Source: Rhodopirellula islandica (GTDB taxonomy: Bacteria; Planctomycetota; Planctomycetia; Pirellulales; Pirellulaceae). Taken from it: a DNA stretch of 64,000 bases. The stretch is taken from contig NZ_LECT01000031.1 in NCBI RefSeq assembly GCF_001027925.1, positions 124,001-188,000 on the forward strand. Direction: 5' to 3'. Both the position numbers and the translations under genes were made by a program. The notes below the pieces were generated by a model. The model made no database searches. It was given only the letters and a program-made list of their open reading frames with translations, and was not told the origin of the DNA. Shown piece by piece: positions 18,904-27,324 of the stretch (position 1 is its first letter; every line of letters starts with the position of its first letter).

Positions 18904-19422
18904 TCATTCGACAGTGGTTTCAGTCGGCGACACTGTGTCTACGTCCGTTTCCGGTTCTGGCGAGGGCGTTGTTTCCGTGTCTTCCGCGGGAGGCTGCAAT
19001 GCCTCGGGTGGAGGAATGAGGTTGAACACAAAGTGGTTCGTCCCTTGCTCGACTGTCACTTGGGTCTGATCGAGGACGGCGCCTTCTGGAATGGAGGGAC
19101 GTTCGATCGTCAGCATCTCTGCAGGAGAGATGTCGGGTGATAACTTGCCAGGTGTCAGTTCGTAACGAAGCGTGTGGTCGCCAATTTTGGCTCCCGGCAC
19201 ATTGGCGAGGTAGATCGCCTCGAAGTGCCCGCTGTCGTTCGTGAAGGCGAGCGAGGGACGCCCGCCTGACACCGGGTGGAACTCGAGTGCCATGTTGGGG
19301 ACTGGCTGGCCGTTTTGAGAAACGGTGCCAGTCACCTGCCCCAGCTTGGACGAAGGTTGTGCCTCACAACCAAGCGTGAGCAGCAGTCCCAGTCCAATTG
19401 CACCTCGAAGGAGAAGGCTCAT
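18904..19422 (-). CDS. Lipoprotein with carboxypeptidase-regulatory-like fold
   Basis: A 172-residue probable lipoprotein (lipobox LLLTLGC). The mature N-terminus has the pattern common in planctomycete lipoproteins of this kind: VTGTVSQNGQPVPNMALEFHP, then GRPSLAFTNDSGHFEAIY and GDHTLRYEL, the layout of a carboxypeptidase-regulatory-like beta-sandwich. The tail is rich in Pro, Thr and Glu. Its ATG overlaps the stop of the preceding lipoprotein gene (ATGA), so the two are probably coupled in the first DUF1559 cassette. Function unknown; a structural or binding role at the cell surface is inference. Confidence 0.78.
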   Translation of the reverse strand: MSLLLRGAIGLGLLLTLGCEAQPSSKLGQVTGTVSQNGQPVPNMALEFHPVSGGRPSLAFTNDSGHFEAIYLANVPGAKIGDHTLRYELTPGKLSPDISPAEMLTIERPSIPEGAVLDQTQVTVEQGTNHFVFNLIPPPEALQPPAEDTETTPSPEPETDVDTVSPTETTVE

Positions 19423-19850
19423 CCAGCCACGAACTCAAAGTTGATTTCGTTGCTGCCATCCACCACTTCGATTTCAGTGGGTTGCAACTTGCCTTTGCCG
19501 CCCATGTCCGGCTTCTTCGACGTTGGGATGAACTCCGCGTCGGGGTTGGCTGGCATCGGAGCGGCTGGACCGTTGATCTCGTAGCGAATGGTGTGCTTTC
19601 CAATCAATGCTCCGTCAGTTTGTGCGGTGAACATCGCACTGTAGTGACCTTCGGCGTCCGTCACTGCCATCGAGGGGCGTCCGCCGTCGACGGGAACAAA
19701 CTCGAGGGCAACTCCTTCGACCGGCTTGCCGTCTTTGGTGATGACACCGGAGACATCGGCGATTGGAGGCAGCTCAGGGCCACATCCGGTCATCATTGTG
19801 AGAGCGGCAAGCGTTGCCGTTCCGGTTAAAAATCGCGAGAACGCGTTCAT
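19419..19850 (-). CDS. Lipoprotein with carboxypeptidase-regulatory-like fold
   Basis: A 143-residue lipoprotein (lipobox TMMTGC) that is a close relative of the gene downstream: DVSGVITKDGKPVEGVALEFVPVDGG, GRPSMAVTDAEGHYSAMF and GKHTIRYEINGP. It follows the DUF1559 gene by about 55 bases and overlaps the next lipoprotein by four bases, so all three form one likely transcript. The repeated pairing of DUF1559 proteins with such lipoproteins points to a shared, still unknown, surface role. Confidence 0.8.
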   Translation of the reverse strand: MNAFSRFLTGTATLAALTMMTGCGPELPPIADVSGVITKDGKPVEGVALEFVPVDGGRPSMAVTDAEGHYSAMFTAQTDGALIGKHTIRYEINGPAAPMPANPDAEFIPTSKKPDMGGKGKLQPTEIEVVDGSNEINFEFVAG

Positions 19851-19904
19851 CGAGTTGTGTTCCTTGGTGGAGATATCGTTGGATTGGTTCAGTTCTTCTT
19901 CGGC

Positions 19905-20969
19905 TTAGAATTGTTGGTCGTAGACGAAGCGGTCGTTGCGACCATTCATCGCCATGAAGACATCGTCGAAGTCGATGCTGTCGGTGACGAAGCGGACCGA
20001 GCCATCACCCATCGTGAACATTGCACCGCCGACGTGGTTGGAGCGGAAGCCGTTGTGCAGGGTGTAACCGTAGAGTTGGGTGTAGTTGCCCGAGTAGATG
20101 CTGTTGATGGGCCAACGTGGAACCGTGATGTTGGCAGTCCAACCCAACCATCCGTGGAAGGCAGGGCCAGCGTTCCAAGCACCACCAGCGTGACTGCTGG
20201 GGCGACTGTCGGTGCGAGTTTTGTCAGCGTGTGGCATTTCAGCGGAGTGTTCGCCGATGGCGATCGTTTGGCTGGTTCCGTCCAAGATGCTGGCGAACTT
20301 GGGGTTACGATACTTTGAGTTGTTGATGCCGATGATGCCGGCATCTTGCATCCAGCCGTAGCCAGTCCAGACGTTTCGCGAGCCGTCCGAACGTCCACCT
20401 GGCTGCCAAGTGCTGTCGCCTTGGCGAATGCCGGGGGTGTAGTAGTAGCCGGCAACGCCAACGTAATCGACGATTTGAGTCTTGTAGCTGTCAGGTGAAC
20501 CGAAGGCGGTTGTCAGGCCGTTGGCGTTGTTGTCGCGGTAGTTTTGCATTGGGTTCGAAGGGCAGTTGAATCCAGGGACGATTGCATCGTCCAGGATTTC
20601 CCAGTTGCGGTTCACGCCGTCTTGGGTGCTGAAGTCGGTGCCGACGAAAGTCAGCTTCTCGTAGATCGACGACTGCTCCATTTGCGGCAGGATCTGAACC
20701 AACCACGAAGCACCGCGGTTTGGGTTGCCAGATGCTTGGGCACCGATGTTGGCGGGGAACATGTTGAACGCGCTGTGGTAGTTGTGAACTGCCAAGCCCA
20801 GTTGCTTCATGTTGTTGGAGCACTGCATCCGACGAGCAGCTTCCCGTGCCGATTGGACGGCGGGAAGCAGCAGGCCAACCATCACACCGATGATGGCAAT
20901 GACGACGAGCAATTCGACGAGGGTGAAGCCAGAACTTCTGGAAGAACGAAAAGAGGTAGGACGACGCAT
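19905..20969 (-). CDS. DUF1559 pilin-like protein
   Basis: Planctomycete family protein with a type IV pilin-like N-terminus: SSGFTLVELLVVIAIIG, the class III prepilin cleavage site and hydrophobic helix, followed by AREAARRMQCSNNMKQLGLA. The remaining about 300 residues are the DUF1559 domain, ending in the HVGGAMFTMGDGSVRF block (H-X9-DG type). The start is set at ATG 20969 by analogy with the related gene at 23460; an ATG at 20984 is possible. It probably heads the three-gene cassette with the two lipoproteins below it. It may form surface pseudopili or an exported structural protein, but no function is established. Confidence 0.88.
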   Translation of the reverse strand: MRRPTSFRSSRSSGFTLVELLVVIAIIGVMVGLLLPAVQSAREAARRMQCSNNMKQLGLAVHNYHSAFNMFPANIGAQASGNPNRGASWLVQILPQMEQSSIYEKLTFVGTDFSTQDGVNRNWEILDDAIVPGFNCPSNPMQNYRDNNANGLTTAFGSPDSYKTQIVDYVGVAGYYYTPGIRQGDSTWQPGGRSDGSRNVWTGYGWMQDAGIIGINNSKYRNPKFASILDGTSQTIAIGEHSAEMPHADKTRTDSRPSSHAGGAWNAGPAFHGWLGWTANITVPRWPINSIYSGNYTQLYGYTLHNGFRSNHVGGAMFTMGDGSVRFVTDSIDFDDVFMAMNGRNDRFVYDQQF

Positions 20970-21759
20970 CGCTTGAGATTCCATTTGAATGTGCGAATAA
21001 AACTTCGAGGTGCCTCTCGGTGCGATCAACGCGACCGAACGTGACACCGGTGATGTTGGGTGGGAGATAGCAAGCAAGAGGCCAAGGTTGCCCCTTGGCG
21101 TTTTGCGTCTCCCGGCATTCAAGGGGTTTTGGAAGCTCTAGGGGGGAGATCTCCTCCGAAGCGGGTCGGTGGGGCCGGGAAAGATGAGCAAGAAATCGTG
21201 GGATTTCTCAACTTTGGATCGGGGTGTAGCGATTGCAGGGAAGGCAGCAGCGGCTCTCTAGAAGGGTGCGTGAAGCGGCGGTGCTAGTTTGCTGGGCAAG
21301 ATTGCCTGTTTTTTGGGCGTGCTGAAAGATGTGGGATTGTGTCGGTGATCCCACTCTTACCGGTGACGCAAAATCAAGGCTAGAGTGCGATCGGCGACGC
21401 AAAACGTTGTTTTTAGAAGGTTCTTGAGAGGGGGAGGCGAGTGCTCAGTCGTCGCAGTGCAGGTGTTGGCAGGAAGCTTTATGGTGGGAATGTCGCTGTA
21501 AGATCGGGTTGGCAGTTGAGGTGAGGCCGCAGGCCTGCTTTGCGAAGAGGCAGGGTCCGAAGGTTGTTCGTTTTGAGGGAGTCGATGGGGAGAGGCGCTC
21601 TGTGGCAGGCCGGTCTCGGCAGCAGCGGCACGTGGCTGGAAAACGAGGAAGGTGGCTGGCACCTTACGGCTTTACGGCTTTGCGGGTTCTGGTCGCGAAG
21701 AACCTCCGTTCGTGGGCAGTTGGAACGGAGGTTCGTTGGCTGGTTTTTTGAAGCAGCGT
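20970..21759. other. Gene-free stretch between two DUF1559 cassettes
   Basis: About 790 bases between the start of the first cassette and the end of the second. Short frames on both strands lack recognisable motifs. It holds two near-identical 13-mers, CGGTGACGCAAAA (21361) and CGGCGACGCAAAA (21392), 31 bases apart. Promoters for the minus-strand cassette presumably lie near 20985-21100. Confidence 0.5.
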
Positions 21760-22242
21760 TCAGGAAGGCATTGTGAGCGACAGTTGATTGTCTGAGTCAT
21801 TGACTTCTGCCGTGATCTTCACTGGTCCGGCAGGGGCTCCATTGCCGCCTCTTCGTTGCTTCTTGCCTCCGCTGGGGTCGCCGATCAGTGTGGGGGCCTC
21901 GCCTTCATCGGGGTTCGATGCGGTGTTGGCAGACGCTGGGGCTGATTTCCCTTTCTCGTGTCCTCCCAAGATGTGAACTTCATGGGTGCCGATGGCCGCA
22001 CCTGGCTCGCCAGTGGTGTAGTGCAGCTTGAATTGCCCCGTGTCGTCGGTCTGGCCGTAGGAGACCCCGCCGTGACCCTGCGGGTGGAACTCGAGTGTTG
22101 CGTTGACGAATGGAACCCCGTCTTTGGTCAGAGATCCAGCGACGGGGACGAGTTCTGGTTTGTCACCCGACGAGCAGCCAATGGCGAGGATGGATAAACA
22201 GGCCAGTGAAAGGAGTTGGGTGATTCGCGTGAAGCGTGTCAT
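21760..22242 (-). CDS. Lipoprotein with carboxypeptidase-regulatory-like fold
   Basis: About 160 residues from ATG 22242, which opens a signal sequence with lipobox SILAIGC; the open frame starts further upstream at 22347 without a leader. The mature part reads VAGSLTKDGVPFVNATLEFHP, then GVSYGQTDDTGQFKLHY and GTHEVHILGG, like the lipoproteins at 18904-19850. A Gly/Arg/Lys-rich insert (GGKKQRRGG) lies near the C-terminus, which ends in a strand (ITAEVNDSDNQLSLTM). It follows a DUF1559 gene by about 110 bases, forming the second cassette. Confidence 0.78.
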   Translation of the reverse strand: MTRFTRITQLLSLACLSILAIGCSSGDKPELVPVAGSLTKDGVPFVNATLEFHPQGHGGVSYGQTDDTGQFKLHYTTGEPGAAIGTHEVHILGGHEKGKSAPASANTASNPDEGEAPTLIGDPSGGKKQRRGGNGAPAGPVKITAEVNDSDNQLSLTMPS

Positions 22243-22350
22243 GAATTGGCTCGTTGTCTTCAGTCGTGTTTGGGGTGGAAGGAGGATGGCTTTCGGCAGA
22301 GGCGGCCCCGCATGGATGATGCGGGGCCGCTTTCCGAGCGAATGCACGCG

Positions 22351-23460
22351 TTAGTTTTGGAAGTCTTGGATGATGTTGCCGTCGAGTCGGCAAGCCAAAT
22401 CGGAGAGCGTTTGATAGTTGATGTTTTCGCTGACGAAGTGGACCGATCCATCCGCCAGAACGAATTGTGCTCCGCCAATGTGGGCAGACCGGAATGGCGA
22501 GTGCATGCCGGGGCGACCGTACCAGTAAGGGCCGATTCCGAAGTAAGGGCCCCCGCCCGTGCCGTGACGAGTGGTTGGGAAGACGGGTGTGAAGTTGATC
22601 CCGGTACGAATCGAGGCAACGTTCATTCGGTAGCCATCGGCTGCTGACAGGGTTGGGTCCCCACCGCCACCGGACCAAGCCCCACCGTTCCAGTTGCCAA
22701 CGCGGTCGTCATGTTGTTGCCTGGTGCCGTCTTCTTGGATAACGGACTTGAAGGTGCCGGTTTCCCCGACAGCGATTGTGTTGGTGGTTCCATCGGTGAT
22801 CGAGGCGAAGCGAAGTGGTCGCGTGTTCTTGCTGTCAACCGGAACCATCACGCCGTTGTAGTCCACTCGGCCGTTGTGGCCGTTCCATTCTGTGTAGGGA
22901 ATGTCTCCACCACCGGTGTTTTGTCCATAGTGATACATGCCGGCGACGCCCGCATAACATGGAACTTGAGTGGTGATCGTTTCAGGGGAACCCAGGGCAA
23001 TCGTCCCAGCCGAAGCCGTGTCGTCACGGAAGATTTCGAGCGGACTGGAGGGACAGTTGAAGGTTGGAACCAACAAGCCATCGAGCCCACGCCAGCTGTA
23101 GTTGATGCCGTCGCGGTTCGAGAAGTCACCGCTGTAGTCGACGTGTGTGTAAGCCGCGGTTTGCTCGAGGAAAGGCAGGACTCGTACCAGCCAAGAGGCA
23201 GGGCGATTGAAATCGGCTGAATTCGCCATCGCGTAGGCGGTCGGTGGGAATGCCTTGTACGCATCGTGGTACATGTGGAGTGCCAATCCAATTTGCTTCA
23301 TATTGTTTGAGCACTGCATTCGGCGGGCAGCCTCACGAGCGGACTGAACGGCGGGAAGAAGGAGGCCGACCAAAACGCCGATGATTGCAATCACGACGAG
23401 GAGTTCGACAAGGGTAAAGCCGGAGCTTTTGAGGGTGCGGGAGGATTGGCGGCGACACAT
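22351..23460 (-). CDS. DUF1559 pilin-like protein
   Basis: A 369-residue relative of the protein at 19905-20969. After a short basic start (MCRRQSSRTLKSS) comes the prepilin-type GFTLVELLVVIAIIG and AREAARRMQCSNNMKQIGLA. The C-terminal H-X9-DG block reads HIGGAQFVLADGSVHF. The segment before ATG 23460 (GGAACCCTTAAGAA) resembles that before the first copy. It probably shares a transcript with the lipoprotein gene downstream. Confidence 0.88.
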   Translation of the reverse strand: MCRRQSSRTLKSSGFTLVELLVVIAIIGVLVGLLLPAVQSAREAARRMQCSNNMKQIGLALHMYHDAYKAFPPTAYAMANSADFNRPASWLVRVLPFLEQTAAYTHVDYSGDFSNRDGINYSWRGLDGLLVPTFNCPSSPLEIFRDDTASAGTIALGSPETITTQVPCYAGVAGMYHYGQNTGGGDIPYTEWNGHNGRVDYNGVMVPVDSKNTRPLRFASITDGTTNTIAVGETGTFKSVIQEDGTRQQHDDRVGNWNGGAWSGGGGDPTLSAADGYRMNVASIRTGINFTPVFPTTRHGTGGGPYFGIGPYWYGRPGMHSPFRSAHIGGAQFVLADGSVHFVSENINYQTLSDLACRLDGNIIQDFQN

Positions 23461-23858
23461 TTCTTAAGGGTTCCAGTTGAACAAACGAGCAAAATTCGGC
23501 ATGTCGATGCTCCCTGTTTGGAAAATCGGCATGCGTGATGTGGGCTCGGGCATCGCAATCGAGAGGCCAAAAGGGGATTGAGATGTGCTGGAAGAACCTC
23601 CTGGCGAAGCGCTCAAAGGGTGACGGGGGCGGATCCCAACCGAAGCGGATGCTTAGGCATGCTCTGAATGAGCAGAGGTGTGCGAGTTTTTATTGTTTTT
23701 TTGGCAGGCCTATGAGCGTCTGGTTGCCGGAACGCACCTGGAAGAGGGGGCGGTCCTTGGTGGGTGCTCAATCGAAAGGCACGGCTGCTCATAATGAACG
23801 CAGTGGCTCTCTGAGTTGGCGCCAATTTTGGATAGTGGCTGGCACCTTGCAGAATTGC

Positions 23859-24131
23859 CAGAGTGGCAGGAAGGATGGCAAGCGTCCGATTCGCGGCGGA
23901 CGACAAGACGTTCGCAACGCGATTTACATGGCGGCTAATTCGGCACGGATTCACGATCCGGCGACCAAGGCGTTTTACGAACGGCTTCGCGGCCAAGGCA
24001 AACCCTTCAAGGTGGCGATGGTCGCTTGCATGCGGAAGATGCTTTCGACGGTCAATCAAATGGTTCGCAACGGAGAAACGTTTGACGCGACGAAGTACGC
24101 CTCCATGGCCGAAGTGCAATCCTGTCGCTAA
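23859..24131 (+). pseudogene. IS110-family transposase C-terminal remnant
   Basis: The frame from 23859 encodes SGRKDGKRPIRGGRQDVRNA, then IYMAANSARIHDPATKAFYE, RLRGQGKPFKVAMVACMRKM and LSTVNQMVRNGE. This matches the C-terminal Transposase_20 pattern of IS110/IS116/IS902 transposases (a GR-IRGGR block, then YMAA, then FYERL with a GKP-K-A motif). The upstream part of the frame has no catalytic DEDD residues or transposase sequence, so only about the last 90 codons remain. Confidence 0.75.
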
Positions 24132-24152
24132 TCCACCCAAGCGTTGTCGCGA

Positions 24153-24225
24153 GTCCCTTTCGGGTCGCCTTCACGTTGGCCTGCGCTAGCGGTTGAGGCC
24201 AGCGTGAAGGCGATGTGGAAGGGAC
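24153..24225. repeat. 73-bp imperfect palindrome downstream of IS110 remnant
   Basis: Two 30-base arms face each other across a 13-base centre: the left arm starts GTCCCTTTCGGGTCGCC and ends TTGGCCT, the right starts AGGCCAGCGTGAAGG and ends GAAGGGAC. About 25 of 30 positions pair. It lies 21 bases after the transposase remnant stop and could be an old element end or a REP-type hairpin. Confidence 0.6.
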
Positions 24226-24489
24226 GGCCCCATTTGCCGAGCCCGATCGAGGTCGCACCGCCACGGGCAACCACGGCCCAAAGAAGAAGGGGGCGGCCGA
24301 CCATCGAGACAAGCCCGACAACCGGCGGCCCGACGTACTCGCGTGTTGCCACGCGGTACCAGTCTGCAAGTTTAATCGAAGCGAGCTTTTACCCAAGAGC
24401 CCGCCGTTAGGATGCTGGGCTGAGAACGCCATGGAATCAAGAAATTTAAGATCTTTGATCGCTCACACTTGCCAAGTTCATTGCGTTCG

Positions 24490-24515
24490 CTCTCCCAAAC
24501 TGCGTTTGGGGAGAG
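24490..24515. repeat. Short inverted repeat in gene-poor region
   Basis: CTCTCCCAAA and TTTGGGGAGAG form a stem with one bulge around a CTGCG loop. It stands alone in a region without genes and has no U-tract, so it is recorded only as a hairpin. Confidence 0.4.
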
Positions 24516-25297
24516 GTGCATCGTGTGGAATCCCACGAACTGCGGCATCGATCAACTGCACGATCTCTTTACCTGGACAGGTGCATTGCTCGGGTGCTTG
24601 GTTTTGAGATTGAGCCACCGAGGTCACGGAGAGCATGGAGGTTGTTCTTCGGTGATCAATCCGCAATGTGGCTGGCAGCTTACGTAGCCTGCGGCATCGT
24701 GGGGACGTTGGCAAAGAGCTTGTCGGCCTTGATCAGCGCACTCGCGGGGGGAGCTAATGAGGCGGACTGCTGTCCTAGCAGATGTCCTAGCAGAAATTGC
24801 GCCAGTCGCTTGGCCGGATGCGCAAAACCGACGAAAGCGAGAGGTCAGCGGGCTGTCCGTATGCCAGGTCGTGCCGCCGCCCGGCGCCGGCTCGCTTGCC
24901 GGACCGCTCATATGACAGACCAAAAGTTGTGCAGTGAAACTTTTCGAATCCACCCCAGATGGTGCTGTTTGCTAACGGCCCGCTCGAAAATTGAGCGATT
25001 TTGGTGCGTGTGCACAAATCTTGGGCAGTCAATGGATGTTGCAAAAGCGTCGGAAATGAGACTTTAGGCAAAGTCAAAAGTTTTTTTTAAAAGTTCTTGG
25101 GAAATCTGGTGCTCAAGCAATTGTTCCAGTGGGGAATGATCGCCCCTTAAGTCGCTTTCTCGGACGAAACCTGTCTTTGAGGAGAGATTCTCGGGGACTG
25201 GTGGCTCTGCAATTGCGTCAGTGGCGAATCGGAAGACCTGATGCAGGTTTTTCAGCAACCGGTGTGTTTCGCCAATCGGCGAATACCGGAGATCTAT

Positions 25298-25318
25298 TTT
25301 CCGTACTATTTCCGTACT
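25298..25318 (+). promoter_or_regulatory. Two 10-bp direct repeats just upstream of a DUF1559 gene
   Basis: TTTCCGTACT occurs at 25298-25307 and again at 25309-25318, an 11-base period close to one DNA turn, and ends 22 bases before the start codon. Side-by-side sites at this spacing fit a regulator binding one face of the DNA. Operator function is inferred. Confidence 0.4.
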
Positions 25319-25340
25319 TCGAGTGGAACAAGGAAGACGC

Positions 25341-26621
25341 ATGAGACATTTTTATCGTCCGAGGCCTAACGCACGGGCAGGGTTTACGCTGGTCGAACTC
25401 CTCGTCGTGATCGCAATCATCGGCGTGCTGGTTGGGCTGTTGCTACCGGCGGTCCAGGCAGCTCGAGAAGCTGCTCGTCGAATGAGCTGCAGCAACAACA
25501 TGAAGCAGCTCGGCCTCGCGTTGCACAACTACCACAGTGCGTTCAACGAGATGCCGAAGCAAGGCACGGGTACGGCAGGGAACAATGACCTCGGCCATGG
25601 AATGCAAACCTGGTCGTCGGAATCAAACTCGCTGATGACACTCAGCGCCTTTGTTGCGATGACACCTTTCGTTGAACAACAGGCTCTGTGGGAAGAAATC
25701 AGCAACCCCTCCACTTATCAGGTCGACAACCCAACCGTTGCAAGGAGTCCTTCGTGGCCCGCCATGGGGCCTGGGCCAGAGCAAACTTCCATTGGCTATC
25801 GATACCGCCCTTGGATGACGCAACTGTCAACGCTTCGCTGCCCAAGCGATCCGGGTGAAGGTCTCCCGGCCATGGGACGTTGTAACTACTCGGTGTGCCT
25901 TGGTGACTCGGCCATTTGGGTCCAGCTTTACGGTGATCTCGACGACAACTGGCAGAAAAGCTCGAACTCGGCGACGAAATCGAAGGCGACGGGACGCGGT
26001 GCTTTCGTTCCACGTATCACGACTAAATTCCGTGACATCCTGGACGGCCTTTCCGGCACAATCGCGTTCGGTGAGCACATCAGCTCGCTCAATGATGGCG
26101 ACGTTCGTGGTCAAGTAGGAGTTGATATTTCTACCACCTACGACAACCCGCAGAGCTGCAATGCATTCGTCAGCCCGACCCGACCAGGTTTCTGGTCGGA
26201 TGGCACCGACGGCGGCACAGCACCTCCAGGGTACATGGGTGGCAATTCGTGGTGGGGATCGGACGTCTGGGGTCGCGGTTTCGCATGGGCCCACTTTTCA
26301 TCGACGGACACGGGATTCTTGACCCAAGCCCCGCCCAACAGTGCGACTTGTATTGAATGGTGGAGCAAATTTCAGCCAGGCAATATGTCACCGAGTAGCC
26401 AGCATCCCGGCGGATGCCACGTGACAATGGCTGATGGCGCGGTTCGGTTCATCACCGAGTCGATCGAGTCCGGCGATCAGACCTCAGACAGCCCCGGTTA
26501 CGCCAACAATCAATCGGTCCAAACGGCCGCCCACCTCCGGCCTGGGGCTGAGAGCCCTTACGGATTGTGGGGAGCCCTCGGGACTCGTGCGAGCAGAGAA
26601 ATCATCGACGGAGACTATTGA
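25341..26621 (+). CDS. DUF1559 pilin-like protein
   Basis: A 426-residue protein starting at ATG 25341, preceded by AAGGAAGA. Prepilin-like N-terminus (RAGFTLVELLVVIAIIG), then AREAARRMSCSNNMKQLGLA, a long DUF1559 domain and the C-terminal block HPGGCHVTMADGAVRF; it ends in GTRASREIIDGDY. The N-terminal helix reads VQAAREAARRMSC rather than VQSAREAARRMQC, and the C-terminus is longer than in the two minus-strand copies, matching the copy at 53723. A hairpin terminator follows, and a small lipoprotein gene lies 180 bases downstream. Confidence 0.88.
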   Translation: MRHFYRPRPNARAGFTLVELLVVIAIIGVLVGLLLPAVQAAREAARRMSCSNNMKQLGLALHNYHSAFNEMPKQGTGTAGNNDLGHGMQTWSSESNSLMTLSAFVAMTPFVEQQALWEEISNPSTYQVDNPTVARSPSWPAMGPGPEQTSIGYRYRPWMTQLSTLRCPSDPGEGLPAMGRCNYSVCLGDSAIWVQLYGDLDDNWQKSSNSATKSKATGRGAFVPRITTKFRDILDGLSGTIAFGEHISSLNDGDVRGQVGVDISTTYDNPQSCNAFVSPTRPGFWSDGTDGGTAPPGYMGGNSWWGSDVWGRGFAWAHFSSTDTGFLTQAPPNSATCIEWWSKFQPGNMSPSSQHPGGCHVTMADGAVRFITESIESGDQTSDSPGYANNQSVQTAAHLRPGAESPYGLWGALGTRASREIIDGDY

Positions 26622-26650
26622 TCGACGCTGTTGGCTGTCGTTTTAAACTT

Positions 26651-26683
26651 GAGAAGCCGTCGTCGTTTTCGAGGCGGCTTCTT
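26651..26683 (+). terminator. Hairpin after DUF1559 gene
   Basis: GAAGCCG and CGGCTTC pair around a 17-base loop and are followed by TTCC. The stem is short and the U-tract weak, so it may attenuate rather than stop transcription into the lipoprotein gene downstream. Confidence 0.45.
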
Positions 26684-26801
26684 CCGATTCAAGGCCCTTC
26701 CTCTGGACTTCACAGTTGCAGTTGGAGGTTGAGTTTTTCGAAACGTTCGAATGACTGGCTACGAATCAAACGTTTCTTCATTTTCACAACTAGGTTTTTC
26801 G

Positions 26802-27011
26802 ATGAAAAAGTATTTTTGCTTGTTTGGTTTGACGTTGATGCTCTTCACCACAACCGGGTGCGATAGTTCAACGAGCGAATTGGTAACACCGGATGAAGAC
26901 TTTTATGCAAAAGGTCTCGAAGCCGAAAAGAACGGTGTCCCCCCAGGTTCTTCCCCTGGGGCGGGTGGATCGGTGAAGCCCGGCAGTGGCCCATCCGCGA
27001 TTTCTCCCTGA
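26802..27011 (+). CDS. Small lipoprotein linked to DUF1559 cassette
   Basis: A 69-residue protein starting at ATG 26802 (MKKYFCLFG), with a hydrophobic stretch ending at lipobox TTTGC. The mature peptide is acidic then Gly/Pro/Ser-rich (EKNGVPPGSSPGAGGSVKPG). No domain is recognised. It follows a DUF1559 gene as the lipoprotein genes of the other cassettes do, but it lacks the regulatory-like fold. A strong terminator lies downstream at 27184-27220. Confidence 0.65.
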   Translation: MKKYFCLFGLTLMLFTTTGCDSSTSELVTPDEDFYAKGLEAEKNGVPPGSSPGAGGSVKPGSGPSAISP

Positions 27012-27183
27012 CCACTGGTTTCGTTTCACGAGCAATGTGAAACCAATCTGAGTTTGTTCTGCTGGCCAGAGCAAGTCGGTGTGCTCAATGGAGAATTGGA
27101 GGAAAGCGTCGGAGCTAGTATCCCGATGCAGCAGTCTCTCTTCGAGTTCTTCGGCAAGCCAATCGAATGGAGTTCCTCCATCA

Positions 27184-27220
27184 AGAACCACCAACCGCAG
27201 CCGTTGGTGGTTCTTTTTTT
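27184..27220 (+). terminator. Strong Rho-independent terminator
   Basis: GAACCACCAAC pairs perfectly with GTTGGTGGTTC across a seven-base loop and is followed by TTTTTTT. It lies about 170 bases after the small lipoprotein gene. The remaining bases between 27012 and 27324 show no gene. Confidence 0.85.
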
Positions 27221-27324
27221 GGGGGGGGACTTGGCCAATCAACCGAAGCAAACGTCCGTCAGCTACCAATGGCACCGTTCGTTTCGAATTTCCCTCCGTT
27301 GGCCAAATCGTCTTCGCTGTCAAA

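Larger units (their letters stand above)
23461..25340. other. Gene-poor region with transposase remnant
   Basis: About 1.9 kb between divergent DUF1559 genes with no intact gene. It contains an IS110-type transposase fragment (23859-24131), a 73-bp imperfect palindrome (24153-24225), a short hairpin (24490-24515), two 12-bp tandem copies of TGTCCTAGCAGA near 24772-24795, and a direct repeat just before the next gene (25298-25318). The rest shows scattered short frames without motifs. It looks like a decayed insertion site. Confidence 0.6.

Noticed and set aside
24772-24795. Tandem TGTCCTAGCAGA as a possible CRISPR or phage attachment site
   Set aside because: Only two 12-base units with no spacer, and no integrase or cas gene in the window.
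25064-25342. A 92-codon minus-strand frame upstream of a DUF1559 gene
   Set aside because: No signal peptide or family motif, and it covers the likely promoter of the divergent DUF1559 gene. Possible but not supported.
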